Source: Blastomyces gilchristii SLH14081 (Eukaryota > Ascomycota > Eurotiomycetes > Onygenales > Ajellomycetaceae). From it: a stretch of 64,000 nucleotides of DNA. Every line of letters starts with the position of its first letter. Position 1 is the first letter of the stretch. The notes beneath the pieces are model-generated. The model made no database searches and was not told the origin of the DNA. It worked only from the letters and a program-made list of their open reading frames with translations. The translations under genes were made by a program, and so were the position numbers. Positions 1 to 10,900 of this stretch are shown here, piece after piece. Location: the NCBI RefSeq assembly GCF_000003855.2, contig NW_003101671.1, forward strand, positions 345,817 to 409,816, in the 5' to 3' direction.

Positions 1-1048
1 AAATACATACCAATTAATTAATATAGCTATATCATTCGCGGAAACTCAGTCGAGAGTAGGGTCCAACGTACATTCATTGAAAAAAAAAAACCCTGTCACA
101 TCTATGTAGACAGGAGAGCGGTGTTTAATCATGGAGATAGATATTTGTTGAAGATGGATGTGAGTGATGTGATGTAGTTGACTGCGAGGGTATGAGGTCA
201 CCCGTTCTCATGGATGGTTTCTTTTGAAGAAAATATCATGTGACATTGCGCTAATTTGGGCTGACTAATCCAGACCTGGATGGATGGATGGAAGCACAAG
301 AAAACAGGATGGATGGCTGCGTGTGCTCCCTTCGCCCTCTGTCGTATTTCTATCTATTTATCTATCTATCTATCGATTTCGGACTGAAAAGAGATATCTG
401 GAGGCAAAACAACCCATCACCACATGGGTGACCAACAATTGGGAAAAAGCAAAAATAAATAAAAAATACAAAAAACAAATAACAAAATAACAAAATAACG
501 CGTACCACTGTAAAACAACACACGAACCAAAGTGACAGTACTGTGATGGAAGGCAGTGATTGGCCAGTAATACTAGGTAGCTTCCTCACCCCAACAAACC
601 CCAGCTCCAGACGCCGTCTTTCGCCACAGGACCGGTGCTATCTCTGTATTATTGTGTATTTCAGGATTACCAGTTGTAACGCCACCGTTGTCCGAAAGAA
701 AACATAAAAAAAAGAAAAATACCTCGCCCAACAACAGAAAAGAACAGAAAGACTCGAGATCTTCTGCTCCCAGCTCAATCCCCCCCGTTCCCCCATCCTT
801 ATTATTTACTTCCCGTTGTCTACCCTCACCTCAGGTAATTGCCCCCTATTCAGCTATCTCCCCGCTGCATCTTACATCTCTTTCTCACAAAGACAAAACT
901 CCACTCTGACTCAGGTGCAGCAGCTCCAAGTTTTGTTGATATCGGAGCTTCGTGACCGCCCTCCCCATTTCTACGTTGGGCAACATCTCTCCGCCCAATC
1001 TTCATCATTTAGCACAACATACCGAATCCTCCACCACAGCCATCCACC
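1..1048. promoter_or_regulatory. 5' flank and probable promoter/5' UTR of alpha-tubulin
   Basis: No convincing gene is seen here. The stretch has balanced base composition, a run of A's near 80 and short tandem repeats (see 278-375). From about 770 to 1045 it becomes pyrimidine-rich, ending a few bases before the tubulin ATG with CCACC directly upstream of it. CT-rich tracts next to the start are common in highly expressed fungal genes, so this part probably contains the transcription start. No TATA box or transcription-factor site can be assigned with confidence. Short open frames here (for example 284-490 and 652-909) are low complexity and look like chance. Confidence 0.5.
278..375. repeat. 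Short tandem repeats (GGAT)n and (TATC)n
   Basis: A GGAT tetranucleotide run is at about 278-291, with a second short one at 308-316. A TATC/TATT run is at 350-375. These are simple microsatellites in the tubulin upstream region, likely length-polymorphic. Confidence 0.8.
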
Positions 1049-2984
1049 ATGAGAGAGGTAGTTAGTTTGAACGGTACGTCGGTCCTTGTTGCTACAGTTT
1101 TATCTGTATATTTATTCATTTAGCTATAGTCCTTGCTGCTGATATCAACGTGCTGTAAACAGTCGGCCAGGCGGGTTGCCAAATCGCAAACTCCTGTTGG
1201 GAAGTACGACTTCACCACTCCATATCACTCGTACTTTTTATTATATCTTTATGCGGTCAAATTCACACGACCAATATAAATCGCCAACGATGCTAATGTC
1301 TTCAACTGTGTTGCTTTTATAGCTGTATTGCCTGGAACATGGCATTCAGGTAAAACTTATGCCCCTCTTCCTGGCTCGTTGCAGTTTGATGGACTTTTGT
1401 TCCCTGACATCTACTCGGGATGTGAGACTAATTTGACTCGTCCTCATTTGATAGCCCGATGGATACCTGACTGAAGAAAGAAAAGCTGCCGACCCTGATC
1501 AAGGATTTAATACTTTCTTTTCTGAAACAGGTTCGACAGCCCTCTTCCAACAAAGTGCCGATGGATACATATGGATTTTTGATTTGATTTCGGGAAACTT
1601 ACATGTACATATCGCCCCCCCTATCTAGGCCAGGGAAAATATGTTCCCCGAACCATCTACTGCGATCTTGAGCCAAATGTCGTCGACGAAGTCCGCACCG
1701 GTCCGTACCGTGCGCTTTTCCACCCAGAACAGATGATCACTGGAAAGGAGGATGCATCCAACAACTATGCTCGCGGCCATTATACCGTGGGTAAGGAGAT
1801 GATTGATCAGGTTCTGGACAAAGTCCGCCGTGTGGCAGATAACTGCGGCGGTCTTCAGGGCTTTTTGGTCTTCCATTCCTTTGGAGGCGGAACGGGATCC
1901 GGCTTTGGTGCACTTCTTATGGAGCGTCTGTCCGTGGACTACGGCAAGAAGACAAAGCTGGAATTCTGCGTCTACCCTGCCCCCCAGAACGCCACTTCCG
2001 TTGTCGAACCGTACAACTCGATCCTCACAACGCACACGACTCTGGAACATTCAGACTGCAGTTTCATGGTGGATAATGAGGCAATCTACGACATTTGCCG
2101 CCGGAACTTGGGTATCGAGAGACCAAGCTATGACAACCTGAACCGCCTCATGGCTCAAGGTCGGTTTCCTTCCATCGGATCATATATGGTTTTCTAACCT
2201 CTCAATTGTTTGACAACTAATAAAACCCGAATATCTAGTCGTTTCCTCAATTACTGCATCTCTCCGATTCGATGGCTCCTTAAACGTCGATCTGAACGAG
2301 TTCCAGACCAACTTGGTGCCCTATCCTCGTATCCACTTCCCACTCGTTGCGTATGCCCCAGTCGTGTCTGCTGCAAAGGCGTCTCATGAGTCCAACTCCG
2401 TCATGGAGGTAACCATGTCTTGCTTTGAACCTAATAACCAGATGGTCAAGTGCGACCCCCGCAACGGCAAATATATGGCGACTTGTCTTCTGTACCGTGG
2501 AGATGTTGTACCCAAGGATGTACATAGTGCCGTGGCGACATTGAAGACGAAGAGTACAATCCAATTCGTTGACTGGTGCCCTACCGGTTTCAAGATTGGT
2601 ATCTGCTACCAGCCTCCCCAGATGGTGCCTAATGGCGACCTCGCTAAAGTCAACCGCGCTGTGTACCCCCCCCCCCCCCCCCCTCCCCAAGACATTTCAC
2701 TGGATCACCAGAACACAGAATAATACAGCAGCGGCTAATATATGATTGATATACTGTACAGCTGCATGTTGTCCAACACAACCGCCATTGCCGAAGCCTG
2801 GTCTGCGCTCTCTCACAAGTTCGACCTCATGTATTCCAAGCGCGCATTTGTCCACTGGTATGTGGGCGAGGGTATGGAAGAGGGTGAATTCTCTGAGGCT
2901 CGTGAGGACCTTGCCGCGTTGGAACGGGACTATGAGGAAGTTGCCAGCGATTCTTTAGAAGAGGAGGTTGAGCCTGAATACTAA
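1049..2984 (+). CDS. tubA: Alpha-tubulin (7 exons)
   Basis: Alpha subunit of the tubulin heterodimer that builds cytoplasmic and spindle microtubules. Exons read from the sequence: 1049-1073, 1163-1203, 1323-1349, 1455-1530, 1629-2159, 2239-2662 and 2762-2984; the six introns are 79-119 bp and all GT-AG. The joined coding length is 1347 nt (448 aa plus stop), the normal family size. The N-terminus MREVVSLN continues into the conserved [13 protein letters not shown]. The tubulin GTP-binding signature GGGTGSG is encoded at 1883-1903 (about residues 142-148). The loop [14 protein letters not shown] carries the glutamate that acts on beta-tubulin GTP. The acidic tail ends EEEVEPEY, keeping the C-terminal Tyr. 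Two exons are tiny (25 and 27 nt), and the fourth intron has a weak donor (GTTCGA). Every splice junction restores the family sequence, so the call is very secure. The symbol follows Aspergillus usage. Confidence 0.97.
2663..2761 (+). other. Intron 6 of alpha-tubulin with an 18-C homopolymer
   Basis: Donor GTACC is followed at once by 18 consecutive C's (2666-2683), T and CCCC. A CTAAT branch-like sequence lies near 2735, and the acceptor is TACAG at 2757-2761. Splicing here restores AVCMLSN across the junction. A homopolymer this close to a 5' splice site is unusual and prone to length error in sequencing. Confidence 0.85.
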
Positions 2985-5430
2985 ACGTATTCACTCGATA
3001 TCAAATACGTGACGGTGGCTCGCTCTTGTGCGTGTAACGTGGCTGTTATTTATTATACCCCAGACCTCTCCCTCCCCTAAACCCATAATCGACGGCTTCC
3101 CCTGGAAGTTCCACTCCATCCATGCCTGGCTAAATTTTCAGTCGTTTGCAATCCTTCCGGAACAAAATGTTTTCTCTTTTAAGACTCTGTAGAGCTGAAG
3201 GCAACTGAACCGGCGTTTTTTCCCACTCATGTTTGGCACAGACAGGACATGGACCATAACTACCTGGCGTAAAGAACTTATGTGCTATCTTGTTCCTAAT
3301 ATATATGCCTGCCCATTCTACTCGAGGAACATGACCACAGGAGCTACTGACTGACACCCTTCTGTCTAGACGCACAAACATCCGCGCACATCCAGACAAG
3401 ACTATTCTATATGTTTCAATTCACCTTCATTTCTTTAATCATGACCCCAAGGACCGGAAACCAATAGGAGATGTGTCGCTCATCCCAGCGCATGCTAGGT
3501 CGGGCTGGGTTGGGCTGGGTTGGCTAGTCTTTTGTCGATAATTGATTAATTTCTCCCGCTTATATAGGTATCTACACTGCCCTACATAGTAATAATTAAC
3601 ACTCCTTTTGCGCTTCTGTTTGAAATCCAACTTTTCCTTCCACAATCGTAAGCCTTAAATACAGTACCTAGGGACTCCTTGATGCTGCATTAGTGCCGAA
3701 GCCCGCGCTGCTTTTCCTCCTGCTGACTCAGCCATGCCTCTCCTGAGGCCTCACCTTCTCACCATTCCATCCTCACCTACAGCAATCACCCCCTCAGTCT
3801 CTCCACCAGTCACCCCAAACTCATCTTTCAATATGTCTTCTCAATTTTTGTCAAGTCTACGCGATGAAACCACTCAGTGGGCAAAACAGTGAGGATGGCA
3901 GTTACAGACATCTTGTCCACCTCACAGTTTCCATCTTCTCTTTTGTTCCTCTCATCCACTGCTGTATTTCTACTGAATTACCTTGTACTGAATTACCTTC
4001 TACTGGAGATATCTGTTACTCATGATCTTTCCATGATCTTCTGTTTCTGTTTCTTTTCTTTTCTCTATCCATAGCATCTATCTTTTCTCTGGGCTCTTTT
4101 GTGTTCCTGATTCTGAATTCCTCACAATGCCTCTAAAGATAATCAAGGAAGAGTGTGAGTACAGATTGCAGGCTGGAGGTGACCTGCCCGATAGGCTCAA
4201 GTTAGCTGGGAAGCGAGTTCTGCAGGACCTTGACCCTTACACAGAGAAGAAGTAGAGGGAGAGACACTTGGAATATTTGGGAGTAGTGAGTCCCATCCCC
4301 ACTGATATCCTCACTCAGTTATTGCAAAAGGCACAAAGATCATGCATGACCTTGAACATGAGCAGATCAAGCAGTATTTCATCATATTCCTCACAAGACA
4401 TAAGCATCTTCAGCTGATCTGATACCCACAATTACTTTCCCATCTAATGACAGCGCTTAAGATGTCAACTCATGGTGGGATAGCCATTGCGAACTTGAAT
4501 TCCTCATAAATTTTGTTTTTCTGCTGCCATTTCCCTTGGATTCTTCGGAGATGGAGACGATTTTCCAGAGATTGACTCGGCAATCATAAAGACAGATCAC
4601 TTGTCCAGCCTAGGATCTGTTCAATATGTGGCTGGATAGTTTCTTTGTAGTCATAAAGACATTCTCTTCGATTAACAAATGTCTTTGATTGAGTTCACTA
4701 TTGGTCGGAATACATCTGTGGCCCAGTATTTATTTTCCCGGTCTTAAATTGTATCAATCACAACTCTCACATTCTTTTGTTTCATCACCCTCGCTTCCAC
4801 GGAGTAGCATCCTCTATCTATTGATAATCACCCATGTGTCTGAATATGGATGTGGGTGAATTTTCCGAAGTAGGATGGCACTGCACGGCAACTAGAGCCT
4901 CGTTCAAAAGGAGCATGGAGCCCATCTGATAGGTGCAAAAGGGAAGAGGAAAGAAAGATGAGATCATGCTTGACATACATATCATTGATGTAACACTAAT
5001 AATGAAAAAAAGTATTATATCCCGCCCAACCCTCTCTAGCAGAAACATGTCCGTCCTCCTGTTTCCTTTCACCTGCAACCACGCTCCTGTCATACGAGCA
5101 CGGGATGGGTTCTTTAAAGTTCAAGAAAATATCTTCATTGGCTCTGTGTTCAGTCAAGCAGTTTTCACGGTACTTTGTGTGAGTCGACTAACACACGACT
5201 CGTGGTGACTGCCTCAAATCATGAAGCACGAAGTCAGATTTTACTAGACAAACTGTCGCTGGAGTAACTATCTCCCTAGATCACGTGATCCACTACTATA
5301 TTAAACTGTTGTAGATAGCTGTAACGTGGCGGAACCGAAGCGGTGACTAGTCGGCGGTGTCATGTAGTTGTTTGAGGAGCCGTATGAATGGGCTTGACTA
5401 TCTTGCTTGAATAGTGAGCTTGTGGGCTAC
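2985..5430. other. Intergenic DNA downstream of alpha-tubulin
   Basis: Normal-GC DNA including the tubulin 3' UTR. No gene could be supported. The only start with decent context is at 4127, opening a 42-codon frame that stops at 4253-4255; its product (MPLKIIKEECEYRL...) is not recognised and could be a gene remnant. A repeated GGGCTGGGTT motif occurs near 3502-3521. GC content falls abruptly at about 5.43 kb. Confidence 0.6.
5269..5318 (+). repeat. Short segment also present inverted at 46273-46322
   Basis: About 50 bp centred on the palindrome TAGATCACGTGATC matches, at roughly 80% by eye, the reverse complement of 46273-46322, including the following CACTA-TATATTAA stretch. It may be the end of an unidentified DNA transposon or another dispersed repeat. 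It lies just before the drop in GC content. Confidence 0.5.
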
Positions 5431-5837
5431 AGGGTTATTGCAAGGATATCACAGATATAGTACTTAGTATGCTAAGAAGATTGTATGAGAAATGTAGTAA
5501 CTCTTATATATATTTCAGTAGAAGAAAATGAATCACTGACTTCTTTAATCAGAAGCCAGCATCTAGCTATTCTATATAGATAATAAGTGAATACTCTTCT
5601 TCTATTCTACAAGTAAGAATAGCTGAAGTGATATCTCAGTGATATCTTACTACTAGAAAAGAGTAATCTGTCAATCTTATATAAAAGCAGAGTTCTTATA
5701 TTTATTAATCAGATCTTTCTATATTATATCTGAATAATATTATAAAGTAATTGAAAACTGGTTTGAATAGTCTGTGAAATGAATGAAATTATTCATATAA
5801 AAGTAATAAGCTGTGTGAAACTGTAATAAGATCTTAG
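5431..5837. other. AT-rich transition DNA, no recognisable feature
   Basis: Composition changes sharply here from balanced to strongly AT-rich. No coding frame or match to the window's repeat families was seen. Short inverted motifs such as GATATCTCAGTGATATC (about 5630) occur. It ends at the TAA-type tail of LINE copy L1. Confidence 0.6.
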
Positions 5838-7376
5838 TTATTATTATTATTATTATTCTTCAATTATAGATGTATACAGTCAGAGACTATGATATCTACC
5901 TGAGAACTAAAAGTTCTCAGAGTTTTTCCTATATCTATAAAGTTAACTATTATACATTCATCAATTTCAGATATGCAAAATCAGAAAATTTCAGCTCAGA
6001 ATACAAAAACTATTTATAAATTGCAGTATTTTAACATCTTCTGATACTTTGAAATCATTTAACAATATCATGACAAAAGAAAAGAGAACACAGTCTTAAA
6101 GATAGACACATTAAATAGATAGATAGAAAAGAATAGAAAGAAAAAAGTAAAGTAAAATAAAGAGAGACTGTAATAAAATAAATTATTAAAAGATAGTATA
6201 TAGCTGTTTTAACAGACTATATCTGATTAATTTTCTCCTCTTTATATTCAGATATTTCTGAATTCAGTCATTTTCTTATAACTGCTTGAGTTTCTGATAG
6301 AAAGTCTATTAAGTATTTAATTCCTATCTCAGTTGAGAATAAGAATCTTATATTTAATTAATTTAGATTATACTTCTCTTTCAATCTGACTCTGAGACTA
6401 TTGTATAATACACAGTGTATTACAATATACTCAGAATTCTCATTTATATTATAGAATAAGTATTCTATTAAATTAAATCTATCATCAAATCTTTATATAT
6501 AAGATTTAAAATAGTTATATTCTAATTTCAGCTGTATTATAGATGAGAATATTTTCTTTTTATATTTAATTAAACAAGATTTTCACTTGAGTTTTATTTT
6601 AAATCTTGAATAATGTATACTCTTCTTTTATTTCTATCAGCTTTTATTTCACTTATTTAAACAAGATTCTTTTATTTTTCTCTTTATAAAAGATCAGAAT
6701 ATAATTTTTTGAATAGATCTGCTTAATTCTGAATCTTTTTTTACAGCTGAATCAGTCAATTCATTACTATGAATATTCATATGAGTAGAAACTTAGTATA
6801 GATGAATTATCAGCTTTGATATTCTTCTCTTTTGAATTTTTAAAATGAAGTTTAAGATCAGTTTAAGATTCATTTGATTATTATAAATCTAACTATTTTC
6901 AAGTCTTTTTAAAGCAGCTTGACTATCAGAGAATATTCATATCTCTTTTAAACTATTTTCTCTTTTATAAGATTTTATTTTAATAAGTTTGAAAGCTTTT
7001 ACTATTATAAATAGTTCAGTGTCAAAGACTTCAGATTTACAGTCTAAATTTCAGAAATCTGAGATAAAATTAATATTATCTTCAGTATAAGCAATGTCTG
7101 TGTCTAATTTATTCAAATTCTCATTTTTTAAGTCATCTGAATAAATCAGAATAGAGTCTTTTATATTGATTGTAGAAATTCTGTTCAAATACTGTTTATA
7201 TTCTTTCTCTTTAGATAGTTCATTTATTTATAAGTTTATAAGAGATTCAAGCTTTTCTCTTTATAAAGATAATTTCTCATGATCAACTTTTTCAATATTT
7301 AAAGAAGAAAATTAATTTTTAATCAGTGAGTATAGTCTGTACAGTTGAGAAGACATTTTCTTTAAAGAATTATTTT
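5838..7376 (-). mobile_element. LINE copy L1, 3' part
   Basis: Minus-strand LINE whose 3' end lies at 5838, seen as (ATT)n followed by CTTCAATTATAG on the plus strand, i.e. a (TAA)n tail at the element's 3' end. It runs through the 3' UTR and the ORF2 C-terminus to 7376, where Gypsy-1 copy 1 interrupts it. L1 resumes at 13594. The same 3' UTR recurs at 23288, 31379, 40267, 59448 and 61315 (minus strand), and at the 3' ends 41713 and 44676 (plus strand). Confidence 0.9.
6217..7371 (-). pseudogene. LINE L1 ORF2, RNase H and C-terminal part
   Basis: Minus-strand relic of the LINE polyprotein C-terminus. Compared with other copies it holds the RNase H domain (an IYSDDSKNENLN-like block and the HGNELAD motif) followed by a Cys-x2-Cys/His/Cys motif and a conserved tail ending SEISEYE. 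The natural stop is at 6217-6219. Several in-frame stops, mainly TGA where Trp is expected, make it non-functional. The RT part lies beyond the Gypsy-1 insertion at 13594-15559. Confidence 0.8.
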
Positions 7377-7685
7377 TGTGGCAGGCTGCGCCTGATCAAT
7401 CATATAGACTATTCTGTTACACTTTACAGATTTCAACTGCTTCATTCTCAAACATGTACACTCTGATTCTCAGCCATTCTCAATTGCCGATCCTCAGCTG
7501 CTACAAACACGTGTATATTCTTTCACTGTGAAGCTCCACCGCGTACACCATCACATACACATATAAATATCTATCTTGATCACTGATTCTTGCACTTTCT
7601 CTTTCTTTTCCTCTCTAATGTTTTTATCTTTGTTAAATAAGATCTATTAATATAATACTAATCTATTCAGTATAGGCTTCTTATA
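7377..7685 (+). repeat. 5' LTR of Gypsy-1 copy 1
   Basis: 309 bp starting TGTGGCAGGC and ending CTTCTTATA. Its partner at 13285-13593 ends CTTACA, so the final CA has become TA here. It contains the segment AATGTTTTT, which is complementary to the primer-site region just downstream of the LTR (intact form at 39594-39606). Confidence 0.9.
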
Positions 7686-7997
7686 CTATAAAAATATTCA
7701 TCATCTTCTTATTAGAAAATGATTATTCATATATTATCTTCTCATCAGGAATAATTACTCATCAAGAGATATTTGAACACATAATGACATGTAAGAAAGA
7801 GAAACACAGTTAAGTGAACACTGAGTTCTCAGATAGTTCTCAGATAGAAGCTTGCTCATCAGTCACTCTGACTCTGTAACAAGATCTTATGAAGAGAGTA
7901 AGACTTTACAAGAGAATATCAGTGAAAGACCTGAGAGTTCTGACACTCAGATGTATGAAATATTCATATAATTACACATTTGATAATTGATATAATC

Positions 7998-10900
7998 ATG
8001 TCTAACAAGAATATGAAACTCTTGAATATAAGCATAGATGTAATACCACAGTGACTTCAAGCAATGTTGAAATTACAATAATAATAAATAGCTGATATGC
8101 ATGCAACTCAACAACTTCAATATAAAGAGATTCAATGATTAACTCATGTGATTTCAACATCTACAGAATTGAATATAAAAGTGCTGAAAGAATGTTTAGA
8201 TGCTTCTGTATATTTTGATACTTCTGATCTCACTCTCTACTCATCATGAAGAATGAATATACTTATGAAACTGAGGGTAGATAGAGATTTCATCAGTTCA
8301 TTAATCAATCAAGATTAATATATCAATGAATGATTGAAGAATTACATGAAACAGAAGTTTCATTCATGAATAAAAGCATGTGAATCAGTGTTACAAATAT
8401 CTGATAATATTATTAAACATCTTGATGTTCTGTTCTGAGACACTGCCATGCAATAGAAAGTATTAGATTGATTACAGAGTGTCTGACAGAGAAACACTTC
8501 TCTTATAACATTCATTTCTGATTTCAACATCAAGATTCTAGAAGCAGATAGTCAATCTTGAGAGAATTAAATGAAGATTAGCATGCTCAAGAAGATATTG
8601 ACTTTTGAACTCTTACAGGTTCTTGTAAGTGTAGATGAAGACCAGACTTATGAAGGCTTCTGCACACAGCTCTGAACATTGAACAATCATCTTATCAAGC
8701 TTAAGAGTATACAGAACAGTGATAGAAGACATTACACTCACACATCTGCACTGAGAAATAACTCAGCCACTCACATACCTGTGCTGAAGAATAACAATGA
8801 TGCAGATGTCATGAATTAGATAGACTTGAATATCTACATATAAGCAAGAGTTTCTACTGCTCAAACAGACTTTCAAGTTCCTGAAATCACTTCTGAAGAA
8901 GTCACTGATTGATGTCAATGTGAAGTGTGTATCAACTGTAACTGATCAGAACACATTGCTTTCAACTGCTGATTAATCTATGTGTCTTCACACTTAAGAG
9001 AAAGATCAGCATCTGTCCACGCCAATCATGTTATATTGAAGAAAGATTCAGAGAATAACTATGAGAATGTCTCAGTGAAACAGAGAAAAGATTAGCTTCT
9101 GTTCAAATTCATAAACAGAAGCTTGAAGAGGTTGAATGATAATAATTTGAAGAGAAGATGACAATGAATGCAATTCTTGTATCTACTGTGATTGATAATA
9201 TATATAATATGAAAGCCATGATAGACAGCAGTCTATGTTACTATGCAATGATAAAATCTTCAGTTGTAAGATGTTATAACCTTTAGTGTATCTCTTTATC
9301 AAAACCCTGACTTCTTGCAGAATTTAATAATTTAAAAAACATTTGTATCTGTTACATGATGAAGCTGACTATAGATGTGAGAGAATATCAATATGAAGAT
9401 GTCTATGTATATGAAGTTGATAATCTTGATTATAATCTTATGTTAGAACTTGTCTGACTATCTGAATAAGACATCTTATTGAACACTTGAAACAGAAGCT
9501 TGATATTTTCTAACAATGATAGAATTTATAAAGATGATATTTACAAGACTATGAATCTTACACAGATCTCTGTCAATGCTTATAAAATACTCTGAAAAAG
9601 AAGTCATCATCAAAATTATTGACAGAGTCACTGATAAGTTTACTGATAGTAGAATCATATATCAATCTATTCTGTCAGTCTGATCAATATTAAAAAGACT
9701 CTAGAAAAGTTATTCTGTGTTATAATAACAGATTCTTGTACAAAACTCTTTCAATAATATCATGAATATCTAGATATCTTCTGATAAGATAATATTATAA
9801 ACATATCTCTCTTACAAGATTCTGAAGTGAATCACAGTATTAAGTTAGAGAAAAAGAATGATAAGAACTCTGAACTGTTATAAGACTCTCTTTATAACAT
9901 GTTCTGAGATGAACTTCTTCTTCTTTAAAAGACACTCAATAATCTGTTAAATAAAGAATTTATATATATTAGCAACTCTTCTGCTGCAGCTTCTATTCTC
10001 TTTGCAAAGAAATCAGATGAAGAACTTCAGTTCTGTGTGAACTATTGAGAACTGAACAGAATAACAAAGAAAGACTACTACTCACTATCTCTTATCAATA
10101 AAACTCTAGCTCATATTGAACAAGCTCAATGATTTACAAAACTAGATGTCATCACTGCATTTCATAAGATCTGTATTACTGAAGAAGATGAGTGACTTAC
10201 AGTATTCTGAACATAATATGGTCTTTTTGAATGAATAGTTACTCTCTTTGAACTGACTAACACTTTCAGTACATTTCAGAAGTATATCAACTGAGCACTC
10301 TGAGATTTTCTTAATGAATTTGTATCTGTTTATCTTAATGACATTCTCATCTTCACTGATGAGTTCAGGAAAGAACATTAAGAACATGTATAGAAAGTAT
10401 TATAATGACTATGAATGACTATGAGAAGCAGAACTACTGATAGATATTAATAAGTGTGATTTTGAAGTCAAGAGTATTAAATATCTGAGTTTTATTATAG
10501 AAGCTGATAAGGGGATTTGAATGAATTCTGAGAAAGTCTCTGTCATTCTCAAATGAGAATCTCTGTGTACTGTGAAAGATGTATGAAGCTTCGTTGAATT
10601 TACTAACTTCTATCAGTAATTTATATGAAACTTGTTAGATATTGTATGATCACTTACAGATCTCACTAAGAAAGACTCAGTATTTTAATGATCAGTGAAT
10701 GCTGAAGCTGTATTTACACAGATAAAGAAGATGTTCATTAATACCTCTCTGCTAATAACATTTGATTCTGATCATGAGACAGTTATTGAGACTGATTTCT
10801 CTGACTATGTGATAGAAGAAGTGATATTATAATATAATAATGAAGATGTTCTACAATCATATGTCTTTATATCTAAGAAACTGAGTCCCACTGAATGCAA

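Noticed and set aside
3130..3399. 89-codon minus-strand frame downstream of alpha-tubulin with a CPVC motif
   Set aside because: No recognisable domain, codon pattern unremarkable, overlaps the likely tubulin 3' UTR/intergenic DNA, and no supporting splice or start context; most likely chance.
4933..5208. 91-codon frames on both strands near 4.8-5.2 kb as a small gene
   Set aside because: Overlapping frames on both strands, no recognisable product, and no fungal intron/exon signature; not supportable.
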